A stretch of DNA of 64,000 nt, taken from the NCBI RefSeq assembly GCF_020184175.1, contig NW_026083006.1, forward strand, positions 1-64,000, given 5' to 3'. Position numbers and translations under genes: made by a program. Below are positions 21,067 through 31,663 of this stretch, piece after piece (the first letter of the stretch is position 1; each line of letters begins with the position of its first letter). The stretch is from Aphis gossypii (taxonomy: Eukaryota; Arthropoda; Insecta; Hemiptera; Aphididae). The notes under the pieces were generated by a model that saw only the letters and a list, made by a program, of their open reading frames with translations, did not search any database and was not told the DNA's origin.

Positions 21067-22188
21067 TGTCGCCGCCGCGACAATACGGCAATAGCCAATA
21101 ATGTACATTCCGCTGCCGACCGATCACACACACACACTCACGCACACGTAATCATAGTTATATTTGTTTATTTATTTTTATATGTTAATTGTCTCTCGTG
21201 AATTATATAATAAATGTTATGCAACGGCGCCTTATCGTCTGCCGCCGGACCCTCGGCCGTGTAATATATTATTTTAAGAGTTAGTCTTTCTCCAGCGTTT
21301 TCATGCAAATAACGCATTTTCGGTCGTGCGCTAATCGCCGATTGTTAACTTGTAAATTAAAATTGATGTGGCGCGAATCGCCACATTTCGATTATTATAT
21401 TCGTTTATAAAGGTGCGAATCGCCGTATATATTTCGATTATTATATTCTTTTACAAAGGTGCGAATCGCTGTATACATTTATTATTATATTCTTTTACAA
21501 GGGTGCGAATCGCTGTATACATTTATTATTATATTCTTTACAAAGGTGCGAATCGCCGTATATTTATTGTCATATTGCTGTTCAAAGGCGCGAATCGCCG
21601 TATTTCTACTTATTAATTGTTTATAAATTGTTCTTGTGTATTATTTAAATTGTTGTGTATTATTTCTATTATTATTTTCATATTGCATGTGTCATTTTTA
21701 TTATATAGCTGTATAGGTAGCGGCTGGCCAGCAGTGCTCCACGAATTGTGAGTCCTTTTATTTATTTATATTTATTGCTAATACATATTTTTACCTATTA
21801 TATTTTATTGGCTGTGCCGAACCGGCAGCATTATATTATATTATTATACATTTTTTTAACTGTTGGGCCAAAAGGGCCGTAATTATTGTCTATATTATTA
21901 TATTATATTTTTACCACATTTGCATTCGTTTTACCATATCATTGTAGTATTAGTTACCCCTTTCTCTAGTATTTAAGCTGCACTCATACACATACACAAA
22001 TATACACTTACACACCCAACGCACGCTACCTAGCACTCAGAGAATTACTCGGCGAGCCGTCCAACGCTCTTGAGTTGCTATACGCATTTATACATTATAC
22101 ATATCGGTCGGTGTGTGAGTGTTCTTGCGTACGAAGTATTACGATACCGGGCACACGAACTAATATTGTTTCGGTCTCGGCTTAAACA
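21067..22188 (+). repeat. 3' LTR of BEL/Pao element
   Basis: Near-identical to 14485-15603. It ends AAACA at 22188 and is followed by the target duplication AATTC. The same GCGAATCGC repeats lie at about 21370-21602. The 3-bp length difference from the 5' LTR comes from the ACA/A indel near 21540 and a T indel near 21620. Confidence 0.95.
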
Positions 22189-22193
22189 AATTC

Positions 22194-23114
22194 TTTTTTA
22201 ATTTTTGGCGTATTTGGTTTTACGATATTTGCTATTGTCATTCCTGTGGGAATATTACTGTAAAGATTAGAAAAATTGTAAAGAGTTATACCGTCTTTAT
22301 TATTAACACTGAATGATTCTAAAGTTAGAAGCTTGCTTTTGCTTAATCGTTCAATTGGTTCTATTACGTAATTTGTGTCTATTATATTTGTGTTTATGTC
22401 GAAGTTTTTAATATTTATTTTATTTTTCGGTGGAATATTTATATTGTAATTTGATACAATTTTTCCTATATATTTTTGTTTGTCATAGTTTATGTTTGTT
22501 ATATTATATTTTGTTCCTATATTATTGTTATTGCTTTGTGTGTTATAATTGTACCATAGTTTATCCATAGGTATTAAGATATTATTATTTAATTCTAAAT
22601 TTTTATCTTTAAAATTAATGATTAAGTTATTTTTTATGTTTAAATCGTTTCCCAATAGTATTTTGCAGTTCAATCCTTTGATTACGTACGCATTAATAGA
22701 GTATATGTTTCCATTTATTTAGACCACTAATTTTATTTTGCTTAATTGTTCTAATTTGGTATTATCTGCTCCTGTTATAACAATATCTTCCTCATTTTTA
22801 ACGAGTTCTATATCATTAATTAAAGACATATCTATGCAAGAAATATTAGATCCGGTGTCAATTATTGTGTATTTTTCAATAACTTCATGTTCTACTATTA
22901 TTGATAATACTCTTGTATTGTAATGTTTGTCTACACAGGTGCATACATGTTTATTAATATTTTTTGGTTCATTGTTAATAGAGTTATTAGAGTTACTTAT
23001 ATATATGTCTTTCATTTTATTTGTTTCAATTGCTGAGCTGTTATTTTTGTTGTCATTGATAGGATATATGTTTTCATAGTTTTGTAAATGGTTGTCATCT
23101 TTACCTTCGGCTAG
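22194..23114 (-). pseudogene. Ty3/Gypsy pol: aspartic protease region
   Basis: One minus-strand frame from 23114 to the BEL/Pao insertion point, with a single TAA at 22719-22721. The protease active-site block is TIIDTGSNISCIDMSL (near 22850) and the second half has the ILLGNDLN block (near 22655), matching the usual D-T-G ... L-G motifs of retropepsins. It is in the same frame as the macro-domain segment upstream, from which it is separated by a TAA at 23115-23117. Beyond 22194 the frame continues briefly in the Ty3 sequence on the far side of the BEL/Pao element, which confirms the nesting. Confidence 0.8.
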
Positions 23115-24256
23115 TTATAGGATTTTAATCTTTATAAAGGTATTTTGAAATATAAATTTGATTATATTAGAAATGATATCCCATTTTTTATTGTCTATGC
23201 CTGAGCATATTTTAGGCAACGCTAATTTTTTTATTTTATTATCTATGCAAAATTGTTTTGTATTTTCTAGAGTTTTGAAAATATTAGAATACTTAGGTTT
23301 GTCATTATAATTATTTTTTGTAATCAGATATAATAACTGTGGTATACCGGTATTTCAGTATACGCGGTATAACCAACTAGGTAAGTTTTACCCTCGTATT
23401 CACTAGTTAATGACACTCTCTAAAATAAATTAGAATGGCACTGTTAACTAGTGAGGTACGATGGTGTGCGCTTGTCGATTCTTCGCTCCTTTATAGTGGA
23501 AACGACTCGAAAATTACATATGTCCGTGGTACGTATATCCCGGCACTGTTTCCTATATAAAGGTAGGAACGCAAGGAAGACTTAAATGATATTCAACTCG
23601 GGTTGTCCTGGTCGGAAACACTTTTTATTAAACTTTCAAAAAAAACACAAAATAAACAATCAAAAATACTATTCGTTTAGCCCGTACTATAACCGCCGCT
23701 TCACACGTACGATCGTCGTACCTACACTCGCCGACTCACTCAGCGACAGCGGGACTCCCCCTGCCCGTGCGTACGGCGGTCTTATATACGAAATTTTCTT
23801 GTTGCCTCAGCACATTTTGCTTCACCGGCCTCTCCCGTGGTTTATTTAAAAATATTCTTTTATACATATTAAGTAATAATTTTGGACGACTGTCTACAAT
23901 ATACGACATAACCATTGATCGTCTGTTTTTAGGTAAGCTATTTCGTTAGTATTTTTATTTTGTTTAATTAACTGTTTTATATTATTAAATTTGTTTTTAA
24001 ATTTTAACGCTATTCCCTGGGACATCGTGAGACAAATGCTGACGCAGTGGCCTATTGCCCAAGTTTTGTCTAGTGGACAAATATCTCCGGTTATTCTCTC
24101 CGGCTTCTTCTCTATATTTTCCTGGTACTCTTTCTCGACTATTGTCTCTGCTGTATTGCCGGTATTTTGAGTACCGTTTTTCTTCGTTGTTGTTCTTATT
24201 ACGCTGTTTATAATTTCCTCTTATTTCCCTGTCTTTATCATTTCTGTGTTTATACG
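23115..24256 (-). pseudogene. Macro domain (Poa1/OARD1-like ADP-ribose hydrolase fold) at the start of Ty3 pol, split by an insertion
   Basis: Two segments make up one macro domain. Segment 1 (24256-23902) has TGDICPLDKTWAIGHCVS and then MSQGIALKFKNKF, matching the GD...LAHCVS...G-IA..FK... blocks of the Poa1/OARD1 group that bind and hydrolyse ADP-ribose derivatives. Segment 2 (23331-23118) has LYLITKNNYNDKP and LALPKICSGID, matching the YLITK and LP-IGCGLD blocks. Frames agree once the 562-bp insert and one 4-bp duplication are discounted. The domain lies between gag and protease in the pol frame and overlaps the gag end in the +1 frame (about 260 nt). A stop ends segment 2. A role in countering host ADP-ribosylation, as for viral macro domains, is only a guess. 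Confidence 0.75.
23336..23897 (-). mobile_element. LTR-like 562-bp insertion inside the macro domain
   Basis: Flanked by AATA on both sides (23332-23335, 23898-23901), a 4-bp duplication usual for Ty3/errantivirus integration. On the minus strand it begins GTAGACAGTCGTCC and ends GGTATACCACAGT, with a TATA-like GTATATAAG (about 23790) and a downstream AATAAA (about 23630), so it looks like a solo LTR in the same orientation as the host element. A short block GTGCTGAGGCA near 23810 resembles GAGCTGAGGCA in the LTR at 28021-28430. No coding capacity. Confidence 0.65.
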
Positions 24257-25945
24257 TTATAAAATCTCTGTCATAACTTCTATCTCTACTACTTTCCCTA
24301 GAACTATCATAATTGTTCTTTCTTTCTCTTGAATATGATCTGTCTCTATTGTAATTGTTGTCTTTGCTATTATCTCTAGAATATCTATTATACAATCTAG
24401 TGGGGTAAGGACTATTATCTCTTTTATTATAATTTCTCTCTTCGCTATCATTTCTCCTATACGGGTATGGACTGTTATTTCGGTGCTCACGTTATCATTG
24501 TAGAAGTCTCTTTTCCTATTGTAATTTCGTCCTCTGTTTTCATTGTAATCACGATTATTATTTTTTTGTTCATTTTTGTCATCAAAATATACCGATCTTT
24601 TTCCTAATAAATTTATTTTTTGTATTTCGTTACTTAATTTGTTTATATTTATTTTATTCTCTCGATCTCTAGAAAACTGTCCTTTATTTGCCTTCTCAAT
24701 TCATTATTCTCTATTTCTATATCTTTTGTTTTTAGGTTTAATTGTAATACTTGTTCATTTAGAATTTCTGTATATTCACTCATATCACTTTTTTTTTTTT
24801 TTTTATCCTAAACTGCATCAGTTCATATTTTTTTTAAATTTTCTTTTAATTTTTTTAAGCTATTATTGTCTTGCATTGAAATATATTGTAAAATGTTATC
24901 CTTTCAACCTTTTAAAATATATCCACAAATATCTTTTTCACTCATGTGGTTATTTACCTGCATACATAAACTTTCTATTTCAGCTAAGAAACTTGTGGTA
25001 GATTCCTTTTCTCCTTGTCTACGTTTTTCTAGTTTCATTTGCAATATAGTGTCATGTCCTATGGGTTGAAATTCATTTAAAAAAAATGTCCTCTAATTCT
25101 TTCCATGACCAATTATCTTTTTGGTCTTCAAGATTTTCTAAAAAGGTATTGTCTGTGCCTTTTACAAAAATTGAAAAATATTTTAGTTTATCATTTTCAT
25201 TCCATTCATTAATGTCACTAATCTTATTATATTGCTTAAAAAATTTCCTAACGTCCTCGGTCCCAGTGAAATTATCAAGTTTAATCATTAGAGTTTTTTT
25301 ATTCATTCTTCTTTTGCTCGGTGCAATTGGTGTGGGTAGAATAGAATTAGTGTTTAAATTAGGATTAGCTTGATTATTAGTTGAGTTATTTTTGTTGAGC
25401 CCTATTTCCTGATATATGTGTTTTAAGTTTTCGGGAGAATTAATAGAATCCTCAAGATGTATTAAGGTATTTTGGTATAATTGGGTGCTTTGATCTTGAG
25501 AGTTATTACCAGATGTGTTTGAATTTTCTAAGATTTTTCCAACTCTATTTGAAAAAGAATTTAAACTATTGTTTAAGTTGTCGTATAGAGCTAATGATGT
25601 TGAGTAAGTAGCTGGTGAGCTTTTATTGTTGTCTATTTGATCGGGACTTGAATCGGATAGCTCAGCGTCTTTAAGTAAATTTTTTAAATACATTTTATTA
25701 GTGATCGAATTGTTAAGAATTATATTACGTTTTTCAACGTCTAATGAATCATCCACTTCTTCCAAAGTTATAGCTCCTCTTAAATATCTACTTAGTCTAG
25801 CTCTTAATTCGGTAGTAGTTCCAGTAGATTTTAGATTTTTATTTTCGCAATATTGAATAAAAAATGGTTTTTTGAGAGTATAGATATCTGTTGCCGTATT
25901 TATCGTAATAGAAAGATCCGATCCAGGGTCTTTAAGTTGATTCAT
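23997..25945 (-). pseudogene. Ty3/Gypsy Gag with SAP-like N-terminus and Arg/Ser-rich tail
   Basis: The ATG is at 25945. Residues about 24-58 (LKKPFFIQYCENKNLKSTG, then ELRARLSRYL) fit a SAP motif, a helix-turn-helix that binds AT-rich DNA. A Ser/Asn-rich linker follows, then a capsid-like block (LDNFTGTEDVRKFFKQYNKI; NWSWKELEDIFFK) ending at a frameshift in a T/A run near 25075. The continuation to about 24500 includes SFLAEIESLCMQV and a coiled-coil-like region with further breaks. The end (24395-23997) is rich in Arg, Ser, Asp and Tyr (SYDRDFI; RYSKYRQYSRDNSRERV), with no CCHC knuckle, so RNA binding would rest on this basic tail. Confidence 0.7.
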
Positions 25946-26223
25946 TAAACTGTAAATTTGAAAACTTAGTTTAAATAATCCTATATCTATACCTGGTCAT
26001 ATAAAATGTGTTAACTTTAATTAATTACTTTTAACTAAAATTATAACATTTTTGAAATTCCAAAATATTGAGTTAGTAAAATATATTGTTAGAAAAATTT
26101 ATTTGGAGTGTTTATACAGCCAATTTATACTACTAGATTAATTATATTAAATTATAAACTAATTAAATAATTACTACCCTTACTAAAAATTAAAATATAA
26201 TTAATTAACGCTAATAATAAATC

Positions 26224-27729
26224 AAAAAAAAAAGCGGGCAAGTGGGTACCGTTCTGCTGTACATTAGGGGATGGGGTGGATCTCGGACTAGGGTAGGTTA
26301 AATTTGAATGCAATGATAGGTATCATTGTATACAAAAACGATTCTGAACGAAGATGATTTGTCAGCCTAGGATATAATTTCCAATGGTTGGTGAAAAAGG
26401 TGGTTTATGTTTATGGCCTGAATACACCAAAATTTAAGTTCTTTTATAATTATTGTAAGCTAAACTTATGAAAAATCTTGTATTAAATTTTCAACTCTTA
26501 GCTACCTATACAAACATTTTTATGAATTATACCTACAAAATAATTTGCAAATATTCATAATTTTGACGAATTTTCGTCAAGATTTGAACTCAAAATGCTT
26601 ATAAAAAAAAATTGTGCCTATGTATTCTTATAATTTTTTAATCACTATGAGAATAACATATGAGGAACTTTGTATAAAATTTTCAAGTATTTTGATAGGG
26701 TCAAAAAAATTTTATCGACATTTCAAAAAAAAATTTTTAGAAAAATTGAAAATTTCAGTTGTCTATAAATAGCTCAAAAAAACTCAAAATATTTTGAAAA
26801 CTAAATAATGTAAGGAAAATGCCAATCTAAATAACTGGTAACATTTTCAAGTATCTACTACTTATACTTTTTGAATAATAACAAATATCAAAAATCGTTT
26901 GAGGCTAAACCGTTATTTAACGCGGTTTTGTAAAAATTTAAATTTCAAACACTCATAAAAATCTTTTGTCTGAATCCGGTAGAGTTTTTTTTAAAGATAT
27001 TCGAAGAAAAGTTTATGGAGAATCTTGTACCAAATTTTCAAAATTAGTTATAAAAGAAAAAATTGTTACGATTTTCCAACCACAAAATTACTTGCAAATT
27101 TAAGCTATTTTGACATATTCGTATAAATTCGAACTTTAAGTACTTATAAAAAAAAATTGTGACTTACGATTTCGGATTTTTTTTTATCACTTTAAGAACA
27201 ACTTATAAGAAACCTTGTATTAAATTTTCAAGATTTTCTGGTCAGCCAAAAAATTTTTATCGTTATTTAAAAAAAAAAAATAATTAGAAAAATTGAAAAT
27301 TTCAATTGTCTATAAATATTTCAAAAAAAGTTTGAAAATTAACTGTATATGGAGAACGCTAATATAAACATTTTGTGAAAAATTCAAGTATTTACATCGA
27401 TTAGTTTTCGAGTTAGAGCAAAATAAAAAAATCGATTTTGACGAAAACTGGTTTTGCGTAAAAATTCTCGTTTTTCCGTCATTTTTTTTTTTTGTTTTTC
27501 TCGAATTTTTTGAAAACTGTTGGAAAATGTTAACTTTTTACTTGTATATGCACCAAGGATATTCACTTTTACATCGGAAACCACCCCCATAGTTTGAAAT
27601 TGGGTCATTATTTCGACTAGTTATGCTGTATACAGACAAAAAAAAAAAAAAAAAACAAAAAAACAAAAAAAAAAAACGTACATCATTGTAAAATCAATAC
27701 ATTCATCACTTCGTTCAGAATCTAAAAAT
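26224..27729 (-). repeat. Dispersed repeat family, copy B (inverted, full length)
   Basis: Starts AAAAGCGGGCAAGTGGGTAC and ends TCACTTCGTTCAGAATC, the reverse of copies A, C and E. It lies in the 5' untranslated part of the Ty3 element between gag and the primer-binding site. About 1.5 kb, the longest complete copy in the window. A poly-T/poly-A tract near 27640 corresponds to the tract after the GATGAATG start in the other copies. Confidence 0.8.
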
Positions 27730-28001
27730 AAATATATATATATGTTATATTGATAAACGAAAAATAAAAAATAGATCACGTATATATCAATTATAACCAA
27801 ATACAAATATTCACCTCGAGTGCGTAAAACACCAAAATGATCACAATTGGTCGTAGTCTTCCTGCCGTGAGAATTCAAAAAAATGTTCAAAACGCGATAT
27901 GTATGAAAGTAAAACACAAAAATGACTTGTATTTAATCTACACAAAAAAAAACAAAAACATAAAAACACAAGTGTTCAATAGAAATCCGGGTAGTGGATT
28001 A

Positions 28002-28020
28002 CGAATGACGTTGGGCGCCA
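28002..28020 (-). promoter_or_regulatory. Ty3/Gypsy primer-binding site
   Basis: On the minus strand the sequence is TGGCGCCCAACGTCATTCG. TGGCGCCCAAC is a widespread Ty3/retroviral primer-binding start complementary to a tRNA 3' end. It stands between LTR-like sequence on the right and gag on the left, at the right distance and strand for the element at 6402-28430. Confidence 0.7.
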
Positions 28021-28430
28021 CTGCAGTATGCCTATATCTCAATGGTACACAAAAAGATTAAAGAACAATTCACACTATTTTGGATTTCTTTATTATTCAC
28101 ACAAACAAACACACAAAAATAAGAACGTGTGCCGTCTCTCACTCGAAACCCGCACTGTCCCTATCCTATGGTGCTTACGTCCTTAAATATTATTTTACAA
28201 TGTGCTGCCTCAGCTCATTTGCTTCATTGGCCTAATATTACGTAATTTAAACAAAGAAGTAACATTTTTCTATTATTATTTGTTGGCAAATGCCACATAC
28301 AACAATAGTATAAATGTTGTACGTAATATATTATGTTATCAGAACGATACATATATAATGTTAAAATAACATATTATTTAAACAACTAAAAGTAACTATA
28401 AGAGAAAAAAAACAGGGCTAATTTAAACTG
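28021..28430 (-). repeat. 5' LTR of the Ty3/Gypsy element (outer edge uncertain)
   Basis: Directly upstream of the primer-binding site on the minus strand. It has a TATTTAAGG promoter-like box (about 28175), an AATAAA signal (about 28092) and ends near ATAGGCATACTGCAG. The right boundary is not fixed; the coding tail of a PIF accessory gene begins at about 28447. Confidence 0.5.
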
Positions 28431-29201
28431 TTAACTTTTTCACAGAATTAAATAATAATTACATTTATATAATATCACTGAAATCCATTTCTTCAGAAGT
28501 AAATGTAAACTTGCGGGTGACGGAACTAGTGTAGATGTTTGTGTAAATTTAGCTGGAGATGTTTGTGTAATTGTAGCTGGAGATGTTTGTGGTACTGGTG
28601 TAAATGTAATATTAGTATCATGAGTTGGAAATGAGTATGGCAATGAAGGAAAATGCATGTTCATCGGATAACTTTGTGGATGATAATTATAATTATGAGT
28701 TGAAGGATCAGAAATGTAGTGATTATTTTGATATGTTGATTGTTGTTGATTAAAATATCCATAATCTGCTTTAAATAAAATATTTCATATTGAACAATAC
28801 TTCTAACTTGTTGGTTGTATTTTTCTCATTTATTTCCAACAAACTGTCCAAATGATTGACTTTCATTATTTACAGATGAGGCTGATGCCACCGTTTCTAG
28901 AATTTTAAGCGCTTTATCTAGTCTACCATCTTCTTTGATATTTTTTTTTTTTTTATGGCTGTGTTAATGAACCTTGATTTTCAGAGGTAATTTGTGATTC
29001 TTTAGAATGAATTTGTAGTTCTTCAGTATGAATTTGGTTAATTTTGGTTGGATCATTATCATCGGACATCTAAAATAAATTACGGGGATTGTAAATAATG
29101 TGTGCATGAGAATTAATAAAAATGATTATGATACCACAAAATATTATTATTTATTTAAAGTAAAAATGTCAAACATGCACAATTTTACTTATTATAATAT
29201 A

Positions 29202-30014
29202 CAGTGTGTTCGCCAATTTAGGGAATTTCTCTTCCGGATTTTTTTGGAATAAATCCATTTTTTGTTTTTACAAACTGGTGGTATAGAATTACACATTTTC
29301 CGATACATATCAAATTTTTTTGAAATTTTGGTCTGCGTATGCTCAGTAAAAACTTTTTTTTTTGAATAGCAAAATCTATTTTGAACATCATATTCGGATA
29401 GGTCTATTTTTTTAAAAGCAATTTTGATGTACCTATCAATTATGGTTATAAATTCAAAATTGACTGAATAAGAGCCATGTAAATTTTAATAAATAATACA
29501 TTTTTTATTATTTTAAAAATTTATAAAATCGTTTATAATTAGTTCATAATGGTTACTTTTTAAATATTTATACATTTTTTTTTTAGAAGTGCCATAAACA
29601 AGACTAACATAATATGGGTATAAAATTATAACACTACTAAAAAAAATACGTACAAATATTCAAAAGGTAACTAATAAGAATTAATTATAAATGATTTTAT
29701 AAATTTTTTAAAATAATAAAAAAAATTTATTATTTATCAAAATTGACATGCTCTTATTCAGTCAATTTTGAATTTAGAACCATAGTTGATACATCAAAAT
29801 TGCTTAAAAAAATAGACCTATCCGAATATGATGTTCAAAATAGATGTTATTATTTTAAAAAAAGTTTTTACTGAGCATGGTAGAAAAATAGATAGCAGAT
29901 CAAAATATAAAAAAATTTTGAAATATATCAAAAAATGTGTATTAATATACCACCAGTTTATAAAAAAAATTCCAGCCGAGAAATTCAGTGTTCTCTAAAT
30001 TGGTGAGCACCCTG
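29202..30014. mobile_element. Foldback element, 813 bp, almost entirely inverted repeat
   Basis: Begins CAGTGTGTTCGCCAATTTAG and ends CTAAATTGGTGAGCACCCTG, with TA on each side. The arms, about 370 bp each, pair over almost their full length (for example TATTCGGATAGGTC at 29390 against GACCTATCCGAATA at 29814), with a loop near 29575-29655. No ORF. The TA flanks and ends suggest a Tc1/mariner-type non-autonomous element. It inserted in the intron of the accessory gene. Confidence 0.85.
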
Positions 30015-30249
30015 TATATAATATATTAATAATAATCAATTTTAAAATGTTAACTTAAATTAATTAGGTAGTTTAATAAATATTTTTTTAACATAATGAA
30101 AAAATAAATCAATTATAATTTATGCTGAATAATATACACAAAGTAATTAAAATTAATTAAACAAATGATTACTATGAAATATGATTGTTTAAATATTTAT
30201 TTGTATTATTATATTATAATAATCGTATTATTTTATATACAACTTCAGG

Positions 30250-31071
30250 TACTTAATACACCAAAAAAAAATGGTTGGAAATTGCAAATGATTTTGAAAG
30301 GAAGTGGAACTTTCCACACACAATGGGTTCTATGGATGGAAAACATGTGGTAATCCAAGCTCCTATCAATACTAGGAGTGAATATATTAACTATAAATCT
30401 TCATACAGTATTGTCTTATTTGCTGTTGTTGATGCGAACTATAATTTCATATTCGTCGATGCAGGTTGCCAAGGAAGAATTTCAGATGCAGGTGTATTTC
30501 AGGATTGTCAACTTAATAAAAGATTAAAATCGAATTCACTAGATTTACCATTATTAGCTCCACTACCAGGTAGACATAAAAAAATACCATATTTTTTTAT
30601 TGGAGATGGAGCATTTTCTTTACAGAAAATATAATGAAACCTTTTCCTGACTTACATTCTAAAGGCACGCCGCAACGAATATATAATTATAGACTTTCTC
30701 GAGCACGTCGGGTAGTGGAAAATGTTTTCGTTATTATTTAATCTGTATTTAGAGTTCTCCGAAAACCTCTATTATTAAATCCAGAAAAATCACAACTAGT
30801 TGTTACGACTATAGCACATCTCCATAATTTTTTAAGAAGAAATAATAATTCAGCCGCTATTTATACCCCAAATGGAATATTCGATTCTGAAGTAAATGGA
30901 AATTTCATTGAAGGAACATGGAGGAACACTAATAATGAAAAAATACAATACATTAGACCAATAAAGAGAGTAACTCGTAAATCTACTTTAAATTTGATGG
31001 AAATACGAAAAGAAGTAATGCACTACTGTAGTAATGAAGGTTATGTTAGTTGGCAAGAAGAATATGCATAA
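30250..31071 (+). pseudogene. HARBI1-like PIF/Harbinger nuclease (copy 1)
   Basis: A DDE_Tnp_4 exon starting after an acceptor at 30249. Core: MGSMDGKHVVIQAP (first Asp), FAVVDANYNFIFVDAG, GCQGRISDAGVF (Asp region), FIGDGAFSL, then YNYRLSRARRVVENVF carrying the final acidic residue. A one-base loss near 30630 shifts the frame, a TAA near 30739 follows ENVFVII, and the frame then runs to a stop at 31071. Exons for the N-terminal part are not visible upstream, where the foldback and accessory exon lie. The nuclease excises and inserts PIF elements at TWA sites. Confidence 0.8.
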
Positions 31072-31663
31072 TTTAAATAGGTATTTTAAAAATATTTTAA
31101 ATACTCGTATTAAAAAATAATGTTATCATCAGTAGTTATATTTATCACTTTAGTTTAATATGTTATTATTATTTTTTTAATTAGCTGATAATAAACACGA
31201 AATAAAAACATTCCAATATTTTTAAAATTACTTATAAGTTATAACCATATAAAAATTTCTAAATTTACCGTGCATCTTCTTTGTCGAGGAGTATCTTTGT
31301 TTTTTAAAAATTCTAGACTTTCAAATGCAAACTATGATGACTTATACACATCTTCGGCACCTTATGAGTGAACAAAATTTTATAATTAACTATAATTTAG
31401 TTTACCTGAACCGGTTCCTATACTTTTACGTATTTTCATTTTTTCTCTTCTATACGCAGCAAGTATTGTCACAATTTTAGTTTTACAGTCATTTGCAGTG
31501 ATTGCAGTTGAAGTATGATCGGACAATTCACTTGCGATTTCATTCCAAGCATCATTTTCAAAATCTTATTTAAATTATTTTTGTTCGTAGGGCTCCATTT
31601 TATTTCCTTACTACGATAAACTTCAATAAGTTTTAATACATTTTCATTTGTCCAATTTACCAT

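Larger units (their letters stand above)
14485..22188 (+). mobile_element. Intact BEL/Pao LTR retrotransposon, young insertion
   Basis: The element has LTRs of 1119 and 1122 bp starting TGTCGCC and ending AAACA, one uninterrupted 1728-codon gag-pol ORF, a leader with a primer-binding site and a purine-rich tract before the 3' LTR. It is flanked by the 5-bp duplication AATTC (14480-14484 and 22189-22193). By eye the LTRs differ by two substitutions (in the T-rich stretch near 14578-14596) and two small indels (2 bp and 1 bp). It inserted on the plus strand into the minus-strand Ty3 element between protease and RT. Confidence 0.95.
6402..28430 (-). mobile_element. Composite env-bearing Ty3/Gypsy retroelement, broken by nested insertions
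   Basis: Reading right to left on the minus strand: LTR (28021-28430), primer-binding site (28002-28020), gag (23997-25945), pol with macro domain (23115-24256), protease (22194-23114), RT and RNase H (12692-14484), then env (6402-7694). The order is that of an errantivirus-like Metaviridae element. Insertions within it are a dispersed repeat (26224-27729), an LTR-like element (23336-23897) and an intact BEL/Pao (14485-22188). Where integrase and the start of env should be, there is instead a second BEL/Pao fragment and a hAT. That all pieces belong to one element is inferred from order, strand and matching junctions. Confidence 0.7.
28447..31663 (-). pseudogene. PIF/Harbinger accessory gene, Myb/SANT-MADF-like DNA-binding protein
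   Basis: Exon 1 (31663 to about 31405) starts MVNWTNENVLKLIEVYRSKE, a Myb/SANT-like helix, then shifts frame near 31572 and continues with NDAWNEIASEL and TILAAYRREKMKIRK. Exon 2 (about 31361-31270) has EDVYKSS, a TAG where Trp is expected, then FAFESLEFLKNKD. Exon 3 (29069-28447) starts MSDDNDPTKINQIH, with stop codons and a Thr/Ser-rich tail (TQTSPA repeats). PIF elements need such a protein next to the nuclease. Here the whole transposase (30250-31071, plus strand) and a foldback element lie inside its large intron. Broken by at least one frameshift and several stops. Confidence 0.7.

Noticed and set aside
21368..21616. 82-codon ORF with repeated 'GANRRI' phrases
   Set aside because: It is the translation of the tandem U3 repeats in the 3' LTR; the 5' LTR copy is broken by a 2-bp indel.
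24576..25373. Hydrophobic plus-strand ORFs that look like membrane proteins
   Set aside because: Antisense of the A/T-rich gag; the apparent hydrophobicity comes from T-rich codons.
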